A DNA stretch of 64,000 nt from Stenotrophomonas sp046736075 (GCF_046736075.1 NZ_CP177163.1:2356001-2420000); one strand, 5' to 3'. Shown: positions 51,649 through 61,207, counted from the first letter of the stretch. The notes: generated by a model from the letters alone, not told the origin. Numbers and translations are program-made.

Positions 51649-52461
51649 ATGCCCGAGCTTCCCGAAGTTGAAACCACCCGTCGCGGCCTGGCGCCGCACC
51701 TGGAAGGCCGCCGCGTGCATGGCGTGATCCTGCGCCGGGCGGATCTGCGCTGGCCGATCCCGGCGGAAATCGCCGCGCTGCTGCCCGGCCAGGCCATCGA
51801 CGGCGTGCGCCGCCGCGCCAAGTACCTGCTGCTGGATACCGCCATCGGCAGCGCGCTGCTGCACCTGGGCATGTCCGGCAGCCTGCGCGTGCTGCCGGGC
51901 GACACCCCCGTGCGTGCCCACGACCACGTGGACATCAGCCTGGACAACGGCCGCCTGCTGCGCTTCAACGACCCGCGCCGGTTCGGCAGCCTGCTCTGGC
52001 AGCCGGCCGGGGAAACCCACGAACTGCTGGCCGGGCTGGGTCCGGAGCCGCTGGACGACGCCTTCGACGGCGACTACCTGTTCCAGCGCAGCCGTGGCCG
52101 CAGCGCCTCGGTGAAGACCTTCCTGATGGACCAGGGCATCGTGGTGGGCGTGGGCAACATCTACGCCGCCGAGAGCCTGTTCATGGCCGGCATCAACCCG
52201 CTGCGCGAAGCCGGGCGCATCTCCCGCGAACGCTACCAGCGGCTGGCCACGGCGGTGAAGCAGATCCTGGGCCACGCCATCACCCGTGGCGGCACTACCC
52301 TGCGCGATTTCATCAACCCCGACGGGGCGCCGGGCTATTTCGAGCAGGAGCTGCTGGTCTACGGCCGCGACGGCCAGCCCTGCCGCCAGTGCGGGCGCCC
52401 CCTGCGCCACGCCACCATCGGCCAGCGTGCCAGCGTCTGGTGCGGGCACTGCCAGCGCTGA
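51649..52461 (+). CDS. mutM: formamidopyrimidine-DNA glycosylase
   Basis: 270 residues, the standard size. PELPEVE at the N-terminus gives the catalytic Pro and Glu (after Met removal). The H2TH segment is near SRERYQRLATAVKQIL, and the C-terminal zinc finger CRQCGRPLRHATIGQRASVWCGHC has the C-x2-C-x16-C-x2-C pattern. It removes 8-oxoguanine and ring-opened purines from DNA and nicks the abasic site. Confidence 0.97.
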   Translation: MPELPEVETTRRGLAPHLEGRRVHGVILRRADLRWPIPAEIAALLPGQAIDGVRRRAKYLLLDTAIGSALLHLGMSGSLRVLPGDTPVRAHDHVDISLDNGRLLRFNDPRRFGSLLWQPAGETHELLAGLGPEPLDDAFDGDYLFQRSRGRSASVKTFLMDQGIVVGVGNIYAAESLFMAGINPLREAGRISRERYQRLATAVKQILGHAITRGGTTLRDFINPDGAPGYFEQELLVYGRDGQPCRQCGRPLRHATIGQRASVWCGHCQR

Positions 52462-52541
52462 GGTGGCCGTCGCCGGATCGTCTCGCGGCCGTCTCCCACG
52501 GGGCGTTATAGTCCGGCCAACGTCACCGGCGGGGGTGTGCG

Positions 52542-53108
52542 ATGAACGAAAGCGCGGATATCACCGTATGGCTGGATTCGGCCCGCGCGGGCGACCGCGC
52601 CGCGCTGGACCGGGTGCTGACCCTGCTCTACCAGGAGCTGCACAGCATGGCGCGGCGGCAGCTGGCGGGGCAGCAGAACCGCACGCTGGACGCCACCTCG
52701 CTGGTGCATGAGTCCTACCTCAAGCTGCTGGGCGCGCGCGGTGCGGCCCGCTTCGAGGACCGCGCCCACTTCTTCGCCTATGCCGCCTCGGCGATGCGCA
52801 GCGTGGTGGTGGATTACGCCCGCAACCGGCTCGCGCGCAAGCGCGGCGGCGACCTCAAACGCGTGGCCGAGATCCCGGAGAACAGCAGCAGCGGTGTGCG
52901 CCTGGACGAGGACCTGCTGGCGCTGGACGTAGCGCTGGCGCGGCTGCAGGCGGTGGATGGGCATCTGGCGCGGGTGGTGGAACTGCGCTACTTCGCCGGC
53001 CTGTCCGAACAGGAGATCGCCGAACTCTGCCAGCGTTCGGAGCGCAGCATCCGGCGCGACTGGCAGAAGGCACGGATGTTCCTGCTGGCCTCGGTCCGCG
53101 AGGACTAG
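52542..53108 (+). CDS. ECF sigma factor of the kinase-linked ECF43-like group
   Basis: 188 residues. Sigma2 region: LLYQELHSMARRQLAGQ...LDATSLVHESYLKLLG and FFAYAASAMRSVVVDYAR; sigma4 region: LRYFAGLSEQEIAELCQRSERSIRRDWQKARMFL. This form belongs to the ECF group paired with Ser/Thr kinases rather than with anti-sigma factors; the Xanthomonas citri EcfK/PknS pair is the known example. The kinase gene starts 68 bp downstream, and no anti-sigma gene is present. A TATAGT word at 52507 may be its -10. Confidence 0.9.
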   Translation: MNESADITVWLDSARAGDRAALDRVLTLLYQELHSMARRQLAGQQNRTLDATSLVHESYLKLLGARGAARFEDRAHFFAYAASAMRSVVVDYARNRLARKRGGDLKRVAEIPENSSSGVRLDEDLLALDVALARLQAVDGHLARVVELRYFAGLSEQEIAELCQRSERSIRRDWQKARMFLLASVRED

Positions 53109-53176
53109 CGCAGCGGCATCCAGGCCCCGCGTGGCGGCGCGGGCGGGCAGTCAGTCAGCAGGCGGGGAGGGGATCG

Positions 53177-56029
53177 ATGGACGCTTCGCGCTGGCGGCGG
53201 TTGTCATCGCTGCTGGATCCGTTGCTGGACCTGACCGACGCACAGCGTGCGCAGCGGCTGGCGCAGCTGCGCGCCGAAGACGCGGCACTGGCCGACGACC
53301 TGGAGCGGTTGCTGGCGCACGAACGGGAGAGCGAGGAGTTCATGGCCCAGCCGCTGTGGACCGCCGCGCCAGAGGACAGCCGTGTGGGCAGCCTGGTCGG
53401 GCCGTACCGGCTGCTGCGCCCGCTTGGGCAGGGGGGCATGGGCGAAGTGTGGCTGGCCGAACGGGCCGACGGGCTGTACCAGCGCCAGGTGGCGTTGAAG
53501 CTGCTGCGCAGCGGCTATGCCGACCCCGGACTGCGCCAGCGCTTCAGCCGCGAGCGCGACATCCTGGCCCGCCTGCAGCACCCGCACCTGGCGCAGCTGC
53601 TGGATGCCGGCATGGACCTGCAGGGCCAGCCCTACCTGGCCCTGGCGTATGTCGAAGGCGAGCCGATCACCGATTACTGCCAGCGCCTGCAGCTGCCGCT
53701 CGAGCGCCGCCTGCAGCTGATGCTGCAGGTGTGCGCGGTGGTCACCCATGCGCACGCCAACCTGATCGTGCACCGCGATCTGAAGCCGTCCAACATCCTG
53801 GTCACCGCCGACGGTGAGGTGAAGCTGCTGGATTTCGGCATCGCCAAACTGCTCGATGCCGACCAGGGCGAGCCTCCTGCGCACCCGCCCACCGAGGCGC
53901 GCGCGTTCACCCTGCACTACGCCGCGCCCGAGCAGGTCCGCGGCGAGCCGGTGACCACGCTGACCGATGTGTACTCGCTGGGCGTGGTGCTGTTCGAAGT
54001 GATTACCGGGCAGAAACCCTATCGCCTGCGCCGGCACAGCGATGCCGAGTGGGAGCGTTCGATCATGGAGGTCAGCGCGCCGCGCGCCTCCAGCGTGCTG
54101 CTGCGCCGTGCCGCCGAGGCCGGTGCGGCGGGCGCGGCGCTGCGGCGGCTGGCACGGCGGGTCCGTGGCGACCTGGACACGGTGCTGCTCAAGGCGCTGC
54201 AGAAGGAACCCGGGCAGCGCTACGCCTCGGTCGAGGCGCTGGCGCAGGACCTGCGCCGGTTCCTCGAAGGCCGCCCGATCCACGCGCGCCCGCAGGGCAC
54301 GCTCTACCGGCTGCGCAAGTACATCGGCCGCCACCGCTGGGGCGTCGGCCTGGGCACGGTGAGCGTGCTGGCATTGATCGCGCTGGCGGTGCTGGCGCTG
54401 TGGCAGATGCAGCAGGCGCGCCGCGAGATCGCCCGTGCACAGGCCATGCAGGATTTCACCGTGGGTCTGTTCGACCGCGCTGCCGGCGTGCGCCACGGCA
54501 GTTTCGACGTACGCCAGCTGCTGGCGACCGGGCAGCAGCGCGGCGAAGTGGAGCTGGCCGACCAGCCCCTGTCGCTGGCCGATCTGGAGGGGGTGATCGG
54601 CCGCCTGCGGATCGGCATGGGCGACTACCAGCTGGCCCTGCAGACGCTGGACCGCCAGCGCGCGCTGCTGGAGCAGGTCGAGGATGTGCCGCCGGCGCTG
54701 CAGCTGGAAGCGGTGACCCAGCGTGGGCGCGCGCTGCGCATGCTCGGCCGCTCGCGCGACTGCGTTGGCCATCTGCTGCCGATGCAGGCCCTGGCGAACC
54801 AGCAGCGGCTGCAGATGCCGACGCTGGTAGCCGAGTACCACGCCCAGTTGGGGCGCTGCCAGCAGCTGCTCGGCTACCGCGACCCGGCACGCGCGGCCTT
54901 CGCCGCTGCGCTGGCGCTGCGCCGCGATGTACTGCGCGATGCAGTGGCCACCGCCGAGAGCCTGGCCGATCTGGCCGCGCTGGACAGCGACGAAGGCCAT
55001 CCGCAGGCGGCGTTGGCGGGCTACCGCCAGGCACTGCAGCTGCTGCAGACCCGGGTGGGTGGGCGCCACCCACAGCTGATCACGCTGCGCCGGCACCTCG
55101 GCGAAACGCTGGCGGCGCAGGGCGATCTGGCGGGTGCCGAACAGACCCTGCATATGGCCTGGGCGGACGCGGTCAGCCTGTACGGGCCGGATCATCCGGA
55201 AACCCTGTCGATACGACGGCTGCGCGCGGTGCTTACCCTGCAGCGAGGCGACCTGGACCAGGCCGAGGCGATGCTGCAGCAGGTCCACCGCCTGACCCGG
55301 CTGGCGCTGGGCGAACAGCACCGCGATACCGGGCTGACCTGGCATGCGATGGGGCAGTTGGCGCTGGAACGCGGCGACAGCGCCGCAGCCGAAGTCGATT
55401 TCGCCCACGCCGTCGCCATCTGGCGCCAGCCGGACTGCGTGCGCCTGCTGCCGCAGGGGTTGTACGACCAGGGCATGGCGCTGGCCGGCAGCGGGCGCTG
55501 GCGGGAGGCGCTGGCGGCCCTGCAGGAAGGGCGGCAGTGGCAGGCCGCTCAGCGCGGCGAGCTGGATCCCCTGGTACTGCAGGCCGACCGGGCGATGGCG
55601 GGCGTCATCGGCGAACACGGCGATCCGCGTCAGGCCGGTGAACGGCTGATCGCGTTGATGCGACGCATTGCCCCGGCCGGCCCGGCGGCGGCGTCGCAGC
55701 AGCAGGACCTGCAGCTGGCCTGGGCGCGCAACCTGATAAGGATGGGGCAGCACGTGGAGGCGCGACGGGTACTGGAAGCCCTGGCGCAGCACCGCGGCGA
55801 CGCGCCCGACACCCGCCAGCGGCGCTGGCAGGCGCGCGCGTCGCTGGCGCTGCTGTCCTGCGGCGAGGCGCCGCAACGCGGCCGCCAGGCGCTTTCGCAG
55901 CTGCAGGCCGACGTGCGCCGGCAGCTGCCGCAGGGGGGTGCGATGGCGCACGAGGTGGCGCAGGCGCTGCAGGCCTGTCCGTCGCTGGCGCTGGCTGAAC
56001 GCTCCGCCGCGTCCACCTCGGCGAATTAA
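53177..56029 (+). CDS. membrane Ser/Thr protein kinase with C-terminal TPR-like repeats
   Basis: 950 residues. N-terminal ~70 residues are helical; the kinase domain covers about 76-375, with GQGGMGE (84-90), the ATP Lys 108, HRDLKPSN (199-206), DFG (219-221) and APEQ (250-253). One membrane helix is at about 388-408 (GLGTVSVLALIALAVLALW). The outer part (about 415-940) consists of helical repeats of TPR kind (ALALRRDVLRDAVATAESLADLAAL; GDLAGAEQTLHMAWADAVSLYGPDHPETLSIRRL) that probably bind a signal or partner. It likely phosphorylates the ECF sigma factor encoded just upstream. Confidence 0.93.
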   Translation: MDASRWRRLSSLLDPLLDLTDAQRAQRLAQLRAEDAALADDLERLLAHERESEEFMAQPLWTAAPEDSRVGSLVGPYRLLRPLGQGGMGEVWLAERADGLYQRQVALKLLRSGYADPGLRQRFSRERDILARLQHPHLAQLLDAGMDLQGQPYLALAYVEGEPITDYCQRLQLPLERRLQLMLQVCAVVTHAHANLIVHRDLKPSNILVTADGEVKLLDFGIAKLLDADQGEPPAHPPTEARAFTLHYAAPEQVRGEPVTTLTDVYSLGVVLFEVITGQKPYRLRRHSDAEWERSIMEVSAPRASSVLLRRAAEAGAAGAALRRLARRVRGDLDTVLLKALQKEPGQRYASVEALAQDLRRFLEGRPIHARPQGTLYRLRKYIGRHRWGVGLGTVSVLALIALAVLALWQMQQARREIARAQAMQDFTVGLFDRAAGVRHGSFDVRQLLATGQQRGEVELADQPLSLADLEGVIGRLRIGMGDYQLALQTLDRQRALLEQVEDVPPALQLEAVTQRGRALRMLGRSRDCVGHLLPMQALANQQRLQMPTLVAEYHAQLGRCQQLLGYRDPARAAFAAALALRRDVLRDAVATAESLADLAALDSDEGHPQAALAGYRQALQLLQTRVGGRHPQLITLRRHLGETLAAQGDLAGAEQTLHMAWADAVSLYGPDHPETLSIRRLRAVLTLQRGDLDQAEAMLQQVHRLTRLALGEQHRDTGLTWHAMGQLALERGDSAAAEVDFAHAVAIWRQPDCVRLLPQGLYDQGMALAGSGRWREALAALQEGRQWQAAQRGELDPLVLQADRAMAGVIGEHGDPRQAGERLIALMRRIAPAGPAAASQQQDLQLAWARNLIRMGQHVEARRVLEALAQHRGDAPDTRQRRWQARASLALLSCGEAPQRGRQALSQLQADVRRQLPQGGAMAHEVAQALQACPSLALAERSAASTSAN

Positions 56030-56077
56030 CGTTCGCCTGCCTATGATGGCCGGCCCTTTCCTGCCATCGCTGCCTGC

Positions 56078-57679
56078 ATGCAACGACGCGACTTCATCCG
56101 CACCGCTTCCCTGGCCCTGGCCGCCGCCGGCCTGCCCGCGCTGCCGGCCTGTGCCGCGCAGGGCAGCCAGGTCGGCCTGCGCCGCCTCGGCCAGCCGCAG
56201 CCGTTCGACTTCGCCACCCTCAAGGGCCAGGCGCGCGCGCTGTCCCAGGCGGCGTACCAGACCCACAAGCGCACCCTGCCGGGACCGCTGGAAGCGCTGG
56301 ACTGGGACCAGTACCAATCCATCCGCTACCGCCAGGACCACGCCTTGTGGGCCGACCAGCCCGGCAGGTACCAGGCCAAGTTCTTCCACCTCGGGCTGTA
56401 TTTCCATTCCCCGGTGCGGATGTACGACGTGGTCGATGGCGCCGCGCAGGAACTGGCCTACGATCCGGCCGCGTTCGACTACGGCAAGAGCGGCCTGAAG
56501 GGCAGCCACCTGCCGCCCGACCTCGGGTTTGCCGGGTTCCGCCTCAACACCCGCCAGGACACCGACCGCGACTTCGCCGCCTTCCTCGGCGCGAGCTACT
56601 TCCGCGCGGTCGGCAAGGAGGGCCAGTACGGCCAGTCGGCGCGCGGCCTGGCGATCGACACCGGCATGGGCCGTCCGGAGGAATTCCCGGACTTCATCGC
56701 GTACTACCTGGAGCAGCCGGCTGCCGACTCCAACACGCTGGTGGTGTACGCGCTGCTGGATTCGCCCAGCGTTGCCGGCGCCTACCGCTTCGCCATCACC
56801 AACGGCGATGTGCTGCTGATGGACATCGACTGCGCGCTGTACCCGCGCAAGGCGATCGAGCGGCTGGGCATTGCCCCGTGCACCAGCATGTACCAGGTGG
56901 GCGAGAACGACCGCCGCATGGCCTGGGACTGGCGCCCGGAAATCCACGATACCGATGGGCTGTCGATGTGGACCGGCGCCGGCGAGTGGATCTGGCGCCC
57001 GCTGTGCAACCCGGCGCAGCTGCGTTTCAACATGTTCGTGGACAACAACCCGCGCGGCTTCGGCCTGCTCCAGCGCGACCGCAACTTCGACCACTACCAG
57101 GACGACGGCGTGTTCTACGAGAAGCGCCCGTGCCTGTGGGTGGAGCCGAAGGGCCAATGGGGCAAGGGCTCGGTGCAGCTGGTGGAGATTCCCACCGTGG
57201 ACGAGACCTTCGACAACATCGTGGCGTTCTGGAACCCCGAGGCGAAGCCGCAGCCGGGGCAGGAACTGCTGATGGGCTACCGGCTGTACTGGGGCGCGCA
57301 GCCGCCGGCACGCCCGCCGATGGCGCACTGCGTGGACAGCCGCACCGGCCTGGGCGGGGTGATCGGCAAGAAGCGCGAGTACTTCTCCTGGCGCTTCGCC
57401 GTGGACTTCGAAGGGGGCGAGCTGGCTGCGCTGATCGACAAGGCCGAGGTGGAAGCGGTGGTGCAGGTCAGCCGTGGCCGCACCGAGATCGTCTCGGCGC
57501 GCCCGCTGCGCGAGATCAAGGGCTACCGGGCCATGTTCGACGTGGTGCCGCCGGATGACAGCACCCAGCAGATCGACATCCGCCTGTACCTGCGCAGCGG
57601 TGGCCGCACGTTGACCGAAACCTGGCTGTACCAGTACAGCCCGCCGCCGGTGGGCGCGCCGGAACGCACGCTCTATTGA
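56078..57679 (+). CDS. opgD: periplasmic glucan biosynthesis protein, OpgD/MdoG family
   Basis: 533 residues. The twin-arginine signal QRRDFIRTASLALAAAG ends near ALPACAA, as in OpgD (OpgG uses a Sec signal). The MdoG fold is shown by GLYFHSPVRMYDVVDG, FGFAGFRL-like GFAGFRLNTRQDTD, and FVDNNPRGFGLLQRDRNFDHYQDDGVFYEKRPCLWVEP. It shapes the backbone of osmoregulated periplasmic glucans, which matter for osmotic adaptation and virulence in xanthomonads. A TATGAT word at 56042 may be its -10. Confidence 0.95.
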   Translation: MQRRDFIRTASLALAAAGLPALPACAAQGSQVGLRRLGQPQPFDFATLKGQARALSQAAYQTHKRTLPGPLEALDWDQYQSIRYRQDHALWADQPGRYQAKFFHLGLYFHSPVRMYDVVDGAAQELAYDPAAFDYGKSGLKGSHLPPDLGFAGFRLNTRQDTDRDFAAFLGASYFRAVGKEGQYGQSARGLAIDTGMGRPEEFPDFIAYYLEQPAADSNTLVVYALLDSPSVAGAYRFAITNGDVLLMDIDCALYPRKAIERLGIAPCTSMYQVGENDRRMAWDWRPEIHDTDGLSMWTGAGEWIWRPLCNPAQLRFNMFVDNNPRGFGLLQRDRNFDHYQDDGVFYEKRPCLWVEPKGQWGKGSVQLVEIPTVDETFDNIVAFWNPEAKPQPGQELLMGYRLYWGAQPPARPPMAHCVDSRTGLGGVIGKKREYFSWRFAVDFEGGELAALIDKAEVEAVVQVSRGRTEIVSARPLREIKGYRAMFDVVPPDDSTQQIDIRLYLRSGGRTLTETWLYQYSPPPVGAPERTLY

Positions 57680-57680
57680 C

Positions 57681-57705
57681 GTAGAGCCGGGCTCTGCCCG
57701 GCTCC
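57681..57705 (+). repeat. SMAG-type REP palindrome
   Basis: GTAGAGCCGGGCTCTGCCCG followed by GCTCC, directly after the opgD stop and 6 bp before the end of the convergent tdk gene; probably ends both transcripts. Confidence 0.8.
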
Positions 57706-57711
57706 ACACCA

Positions 57712-58332
57712 TCACAGCGGCAGCGGGGCCTGCATCGGATCGATGCGGCCTTCGCCGCGGGTGATCTTCTTGAACTCGGCGCGGCTGACCGACACGTAGC
57801 GTTCGTTGCCGCCGATTTCCACCTGCGGGCCGTCCTGCACGGCATGGCCGTGTTCGTCCACGCGCACGGTCATCGTCGCCTTCTTGCCGCTGTGGCAGAT
57901 GGTCTTGATCTCCTGCATCTCGTCGGCCCAGGCCAGCAGGTACTGGCTGCCTTCAAACAGCTCGCCGCGGAAGTCGGTGCGCAGGCCGTAGCACAGCACC
58001 GGAATGCGCAGTTCATCGACCACTTCGCTCAACTGCCAGACCTGGCTGCGGGTGAGGAACTGGGCCTCATCCACCAGCACGCACCCCAGCGGCCCGCCCG
58101 CTGCGATGTCCGCGGCGATCAGCCGCTGCAGATCGGTATCGCCGGCGAATGCCACGCCATCGGCCTTCAGCCCGATCCGCGAGGCCACCACGCCGCGCCC
58201 GGCGCGATCGTCCAGGCGCGGGGTCAGGATGGCCACGCGCATGCCGCGCTCGCGGTAGTTGTGCGCCGACTGCAGCAGCGTGGTGGTCTTGCCGGCGTTC
58301 ATCGCCGAATAGTAGAAATAGAGCTTGGCCAT
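57712..58332 (-). CDS. tdk: thymidine kinase
   Basis: 206 residues from the Met at 58332. P-loop SAMNAGKTT (residues 9-17), Walker B VLVDEAQFLT, and the lasso segment GGNERYVSVSR are as in type II bacterial thymidine kinases. It makes dTMP from thymidine in salvage. Odd: the structural zinc site looks lost. Of the usual four ligands only one Cys (ICHSGKKA) is present, the CRxH-type motif near the end reads SRAEF. The rest is intact, so it is probably active. Confidence 0.95.
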   Translation of the reverse strand: MAKLYFYYSAMNAGKTTTLLQSAHNYRERGMRVAILTPRLDDRAGRGVVASRIGLKADGVAFAGDTDLQRLIAADIAAGGPLGCVLVDEAQFLTRSQVWQLSEVVDELRIPVLCYGLRTDFRGELFEGSQYLLAWADEMQEIKTICHSGKKATMTVRVDEHGHAVQDGPQVEIGGNERYVSVSRAEFKKITRGEGRIDPMQAPLPL

Positions 58333-58375
58333 GCCGCATTTTATCCGCAGATGGCCGGTGTCGCCGCGCGCCCGT

Positions 58376-59107
58376 CTACTCGGCCGGTGGCACACCGGTA
58401 GCGGGGCCGACTTCCACCGTGCCGGCGCGCTGCATCTGTTCCAGCGCCTGGGCCTGCCAGTGCCAGTACTGCGCCGGTTCCCAGTAGCGGTCCTGCAGGA
58501 AGCGGTCCACCGGCATGGCGTGCTGCTGACCATCCTCGCCGCGCACGGTCATCTTCAACGCGCCAATCCAGCCCAGCCGGCTGCCGGTCACCTCGTTGCG
58601 GCCGCGGCGCATCTCGCGCTCCTGGCGCGGCTTGGCCACCGCGTCGCCGTAGGTGTCGTACAGGGCCTGCCCCTCCACCAGCGCCCGGTCGCGTTCGGCC
58701 GGGTCCAGCGCCGCCCAGTAGCGTTCGCGATGCACCAGCAGGAAGCGGTCGCCGCGTTCGGCGGCCAGATCCATCCAGGCGTAGGCGGCCGCGCGGTCGG
58801 CCGGCCCGCCCACGCCGTTCCACAGCAGTTCGGCCAGGGCCGCCTGCGACAGCTTGTCGGCATAGCGCGCGCCCTGCCGGTAATAGCCCCGCGCCTGCTC
58901 GGGCCGCCCGCGCTTGAGCGCTTCGTTGCCGAGTTTGCGATAGCGCATGTCCGGGTGGGAGGCCAGGAACGTTTCCGACCCCAGCACGTCGGCGGCCCAC
59001 GGGTCGAAGACAGGTGCATCGGCCTCCGCCGCCCCCGCAGTGCCCACCGCCCCGCACAGCACCGCACCCAGCAGCACGGCCCGGCACCCGGGAATGAATC
59101 CGTTCAT
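58376..59107 (-). CDS. exported Sel1/TPR-like protein of unknown role
   Basis: 243 residues from the ATG at 59107; a GTG one codon earlier is equally close to the AAGGA site. Signal peptide AVLLGAVLCGAVGTAGAA. Residues about 55-130 have Sel1-like helical pairs (RKLGNEALKRGRPEQARGYYRQGARYADKLSQAALAELLWNGVGG...AYAWMDLAAERGD). No enzymatic motif. Divergent from rep and upstream of tdk in the same direction. Confidence 0.75.
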   Translation of the reverse strand: MNGFIPGCRAVLLGAVLCGAVGTAGAAEADAPVFDPWAADVLGSETFLASHPDMRYRKLGNEALKRGRPEQARGYYRQGARYADKLSQAALAELLWNGVGGPADRAAAYAWMDLAAERGDRFLLVHRERYWAALDPAERDRALVEGQALYDTYGDAVAKPRQEREMRRGRNEVTGSRLGWIGALKMTVRGEDGQQHAMPVDRFLQDRYWEPAQYWHWQAQALEQMQRAGTVEVGPATGVPPAE

Positions 59108-59181
59108 CACGCCATGTTTCCTTCTTCACACGATCCCCCTCAATAGCGCAGGCCGCGCGGACGCGTCAATCGTCCCCGGCC

Positions 59182-59210
59182 TTCGACGCACCGGCGCGGC
59201 CCGCTACAAT
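59182..59210 (+). promoter_or_regulatory. probable sigma-70 promoter of rep
   Basis: -35 TTCGAC (59182-59187) and -10 TACAAT (59205-59210) are separated by 17 bp, ahead of the rep start at 59231. Confidence 0.5.
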
Positions 59211-59230
59211 GCCGCTCCCCCGGAGTTGGC

Positions 59231-61207
59231 ATGCACGGTCTCAATCCCCCCCAACGCGCGGCAGTCCTGCACTGCGAAGGTCCTCTGCTGGTGCTCGCGG
59301 GCGCAGGCAGCGGCAAGACGCGCGTGATCGTGGAGAAGATCGGCCAGCTGATCGCCAGCAAGCGCTATCCGGCGCGTCGCATCGCGGCCATCACCTTCAC
59401 CAACAAGTCGGCCAAGGAAATGCGCGAGCGCGTGGCAAAGCGCCTGCGCAGCGAAGATGCCGACGAAGTGACGATCTGTACCTTCCACGCCCTGGGCCTG
59501 AAATTCCTGCAGATCGAGCACGCCTCGGTCGGGCTCAAGCGCGGCTTCTCGATCTTCGATGCCGACGATGCGACGTCGCAGGTCAAGGACCTGATGTACG
59601 GCGCCAAGCCGGACGACATCGAGGACGTGAAGAACCTGATCTCGCGCGCCAAGAACGCCGGTCTTTCGCCGGAGCAGGCGATGGCCGCCGCGCGCAGCAA
59701 CCGCGAGAAGGAAGCGGCCAGCGTCTACGAGCGCTACCAGCTGCGCCTCAGCGCCTTCAACGCGGTCGATTTCGACGACCTGATCCGCCTGCCGGTGCAG
59801 GTGCTGGAAGAGAACCCGGAGATCGCCCTGGGCTGGCGCGAGCGTATCGGCTACCTGCTGGTGGACGAATGCCAGGACACCAACGATGCGCAGTACCGGC
59901 TGCTCAAGCAGCTGGCCGGCAGCAAGGGCAATTTCACCTGCGTGGGCGACGATGACCAGTCGATCTATGCCTGGCGTGGCGCCAACCCGGAAAACCTGCA
60001 GCAGATGGCGCGCGATTACCCGGCGCTGGAGATCATCAAGCTGGAGCAGAACTACCGCTGCTCCAACCGCGTGCTGCGCGCGGCCAATGCGCTGATCGCC
60101 AACAACCCGCACGAGCACCTCAAGAAGCTGTGGAGCGACCAGGCCGACGGCGAACGCATCCGTGTGTGGGAGTGCCGCAACAGCGAGCACGAAGCGGAAA
60201 AAGTGGCTGCCGAGATTTCCTACCTGGCCACCTCCAAGCAGATTCCGTGGAGCGATTTCTGCATCCTGTTCCGCGGCAACTTCCAGTCGCGGCCGCTGGA
60301 AAAGGCGCTGCAGCTGGTGCGCGCGCCGTACCACATCACCGGCGGCACCGCGTTCCTGGAGCGCCAGGAGGTCAAGGACACGCTGTCGTGGCTGCGCCTG
60401 CTGGTGAACCCCGACGACGACACCGCCTTCATGCGGGCGGTGCAGTCGCCCAAGCGCGAAGTCGGCGCCGGTACGCTGGCCAAGCTGGCCGAACTGGCGT
60501 CGGAGAAGGACCTGCCGATGGCGCATGCCGCCGAAGCGATCGGCGCGCTGTCGCAGTTGCCGCCGCGCGCGGCCAACGGCCTGAGCCGCTTCACCGACAT
60601 CCTGCGTGACCTGCGCGCGCAGATGCCGCAGCTCAGTTCAGGCGACCTGGTGCGGCGGCTGGTCAAGGAATCGGGCCTGGTCTCCGAGCTGCGCAGCGCC
60701 TGCAAGGAAGAGTCGGTGTACCAGCGCCGCCTGGCCAACCTGGAAGAGCTGGCGCAGTGGTTCGAAGGCGGTCCGCGTGGCGCCTCGACCGCCGACCTGG
60801 CCGCACAGCTGGCGCTGTTGTCGCGCAACGACAAGGACGATGGCGGCAACCAGGTGCGGATGATGACCCTGCACGCGTCCAAGGGCCTGGAATTTCCCTA
60901 TGTCTTCATCATCGGCTGCGAGGACGGCGTGCTGCCGCACCAGGTCAGCCTGGACGAAGGCAACCTGCAGGAAGAGCGCCGCCTGCTGTACGTTGGCATC
61001 ACCCGCGCCAAGGTGCAGCTGTGGATGAGCTACAGCAAGCTCACCCGCAAGTTCGGCGAGCACGTGCGGCTCAAGCCCAGCCGGTTCTTCGAAGAGCTCC
61101 CGGCCGAGGAAATGCAGCGCGACGGCGCCGATCCGGTGGCCGATGCCGAGCGCAAGAAGGAGCGCGCCAGCGCGGGGCTGGCCGCGATCCAGGCGTTGTT
61201 CGACTGA
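59231..61207 (+). CDS. rep: ATP-dependent DNA helicase Rep
   Basis: 658 residues, with CCGGAG 5 bases before the ATG. SF1A helicase motifs in order: LNPPQRAAV (Q motif), VLAGAGSGKTRVI (Walker A, 24-31), ITFTNKSAKEMRERV, VDECQDTNDAQYRLLKQL (motif II), GDDDQSIYAWRGA (III), LEQNYRCSNRVL (IV), MTLHASKGLEFPYVFIIG (V) and EERRLLYVGITRAK (VI). It unwinds DNA 3' to 5' and helps the replisome past bound proteins. Confidence 0.96.
   Translation: MHGLNPPQRAAVLHCEGPLLVLAGAGSGKTRVIVEKIGQLIASKRYPARRIAAITFTNKSAKEMRERVAKRLRSEDADEVTICTFHALGLKFLQIEHASVGLKRGFSIFDADDATSQVKDLMYGAKPDDIEDVKNLISRAKNAGLSPEQAMAAARSNREKEAASVYERYQLRLSAFNAVDFDDLIRLPVQVLEENPEIALGWRERIGYLLVDECQDTNDAQYRLLKQLAGSKGNFTCVGDDDQSIYAWRGANPENLQQMARDYPALEIIKLEQNYRCSNRVLRAANALIANNPHEHLKKLWSDQADGERIRVWECRNSEHEAEKVAAEISYLATSKQIPWSDFCILFRGNFQSRPLEKALQLVRAPYHITGGTAFLERQEVKDTLSWLRLLVNPDDDTAFMRAVQSPKREVGAGTLAKLAELASEKDLPMAHAAEAIGALSQLPPRAANGLSRFTDILRDLRAQMPQLSSGDLVRRLVKESGLVSELRSACKEESVYQRRLANLEELAQWFEGGPRGASTADLAAQLALLSRNDKDDGGNQVRMMTLHASKGLEFPYVFIIGCEDGVLPHQVSLDEGNLQEERRLLYVGITRAKVQLWMSYSKLTRKFGEHVRLKPSRFFEELPAEEMQRDGADPVADAERKKERASAGLAAIQALFD

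Noticed and set aside
53204..57715. An open reading frame of about 1500 codons on the minus strand, antisense to the kinase and opgD genes
   Set aside because: It mirrors two clear genes with strong motifs. High GC with G/C-rich third positions removes stop codons from the opposite strand; the predicted protein is His/Arg/Gln-rich without any domain.
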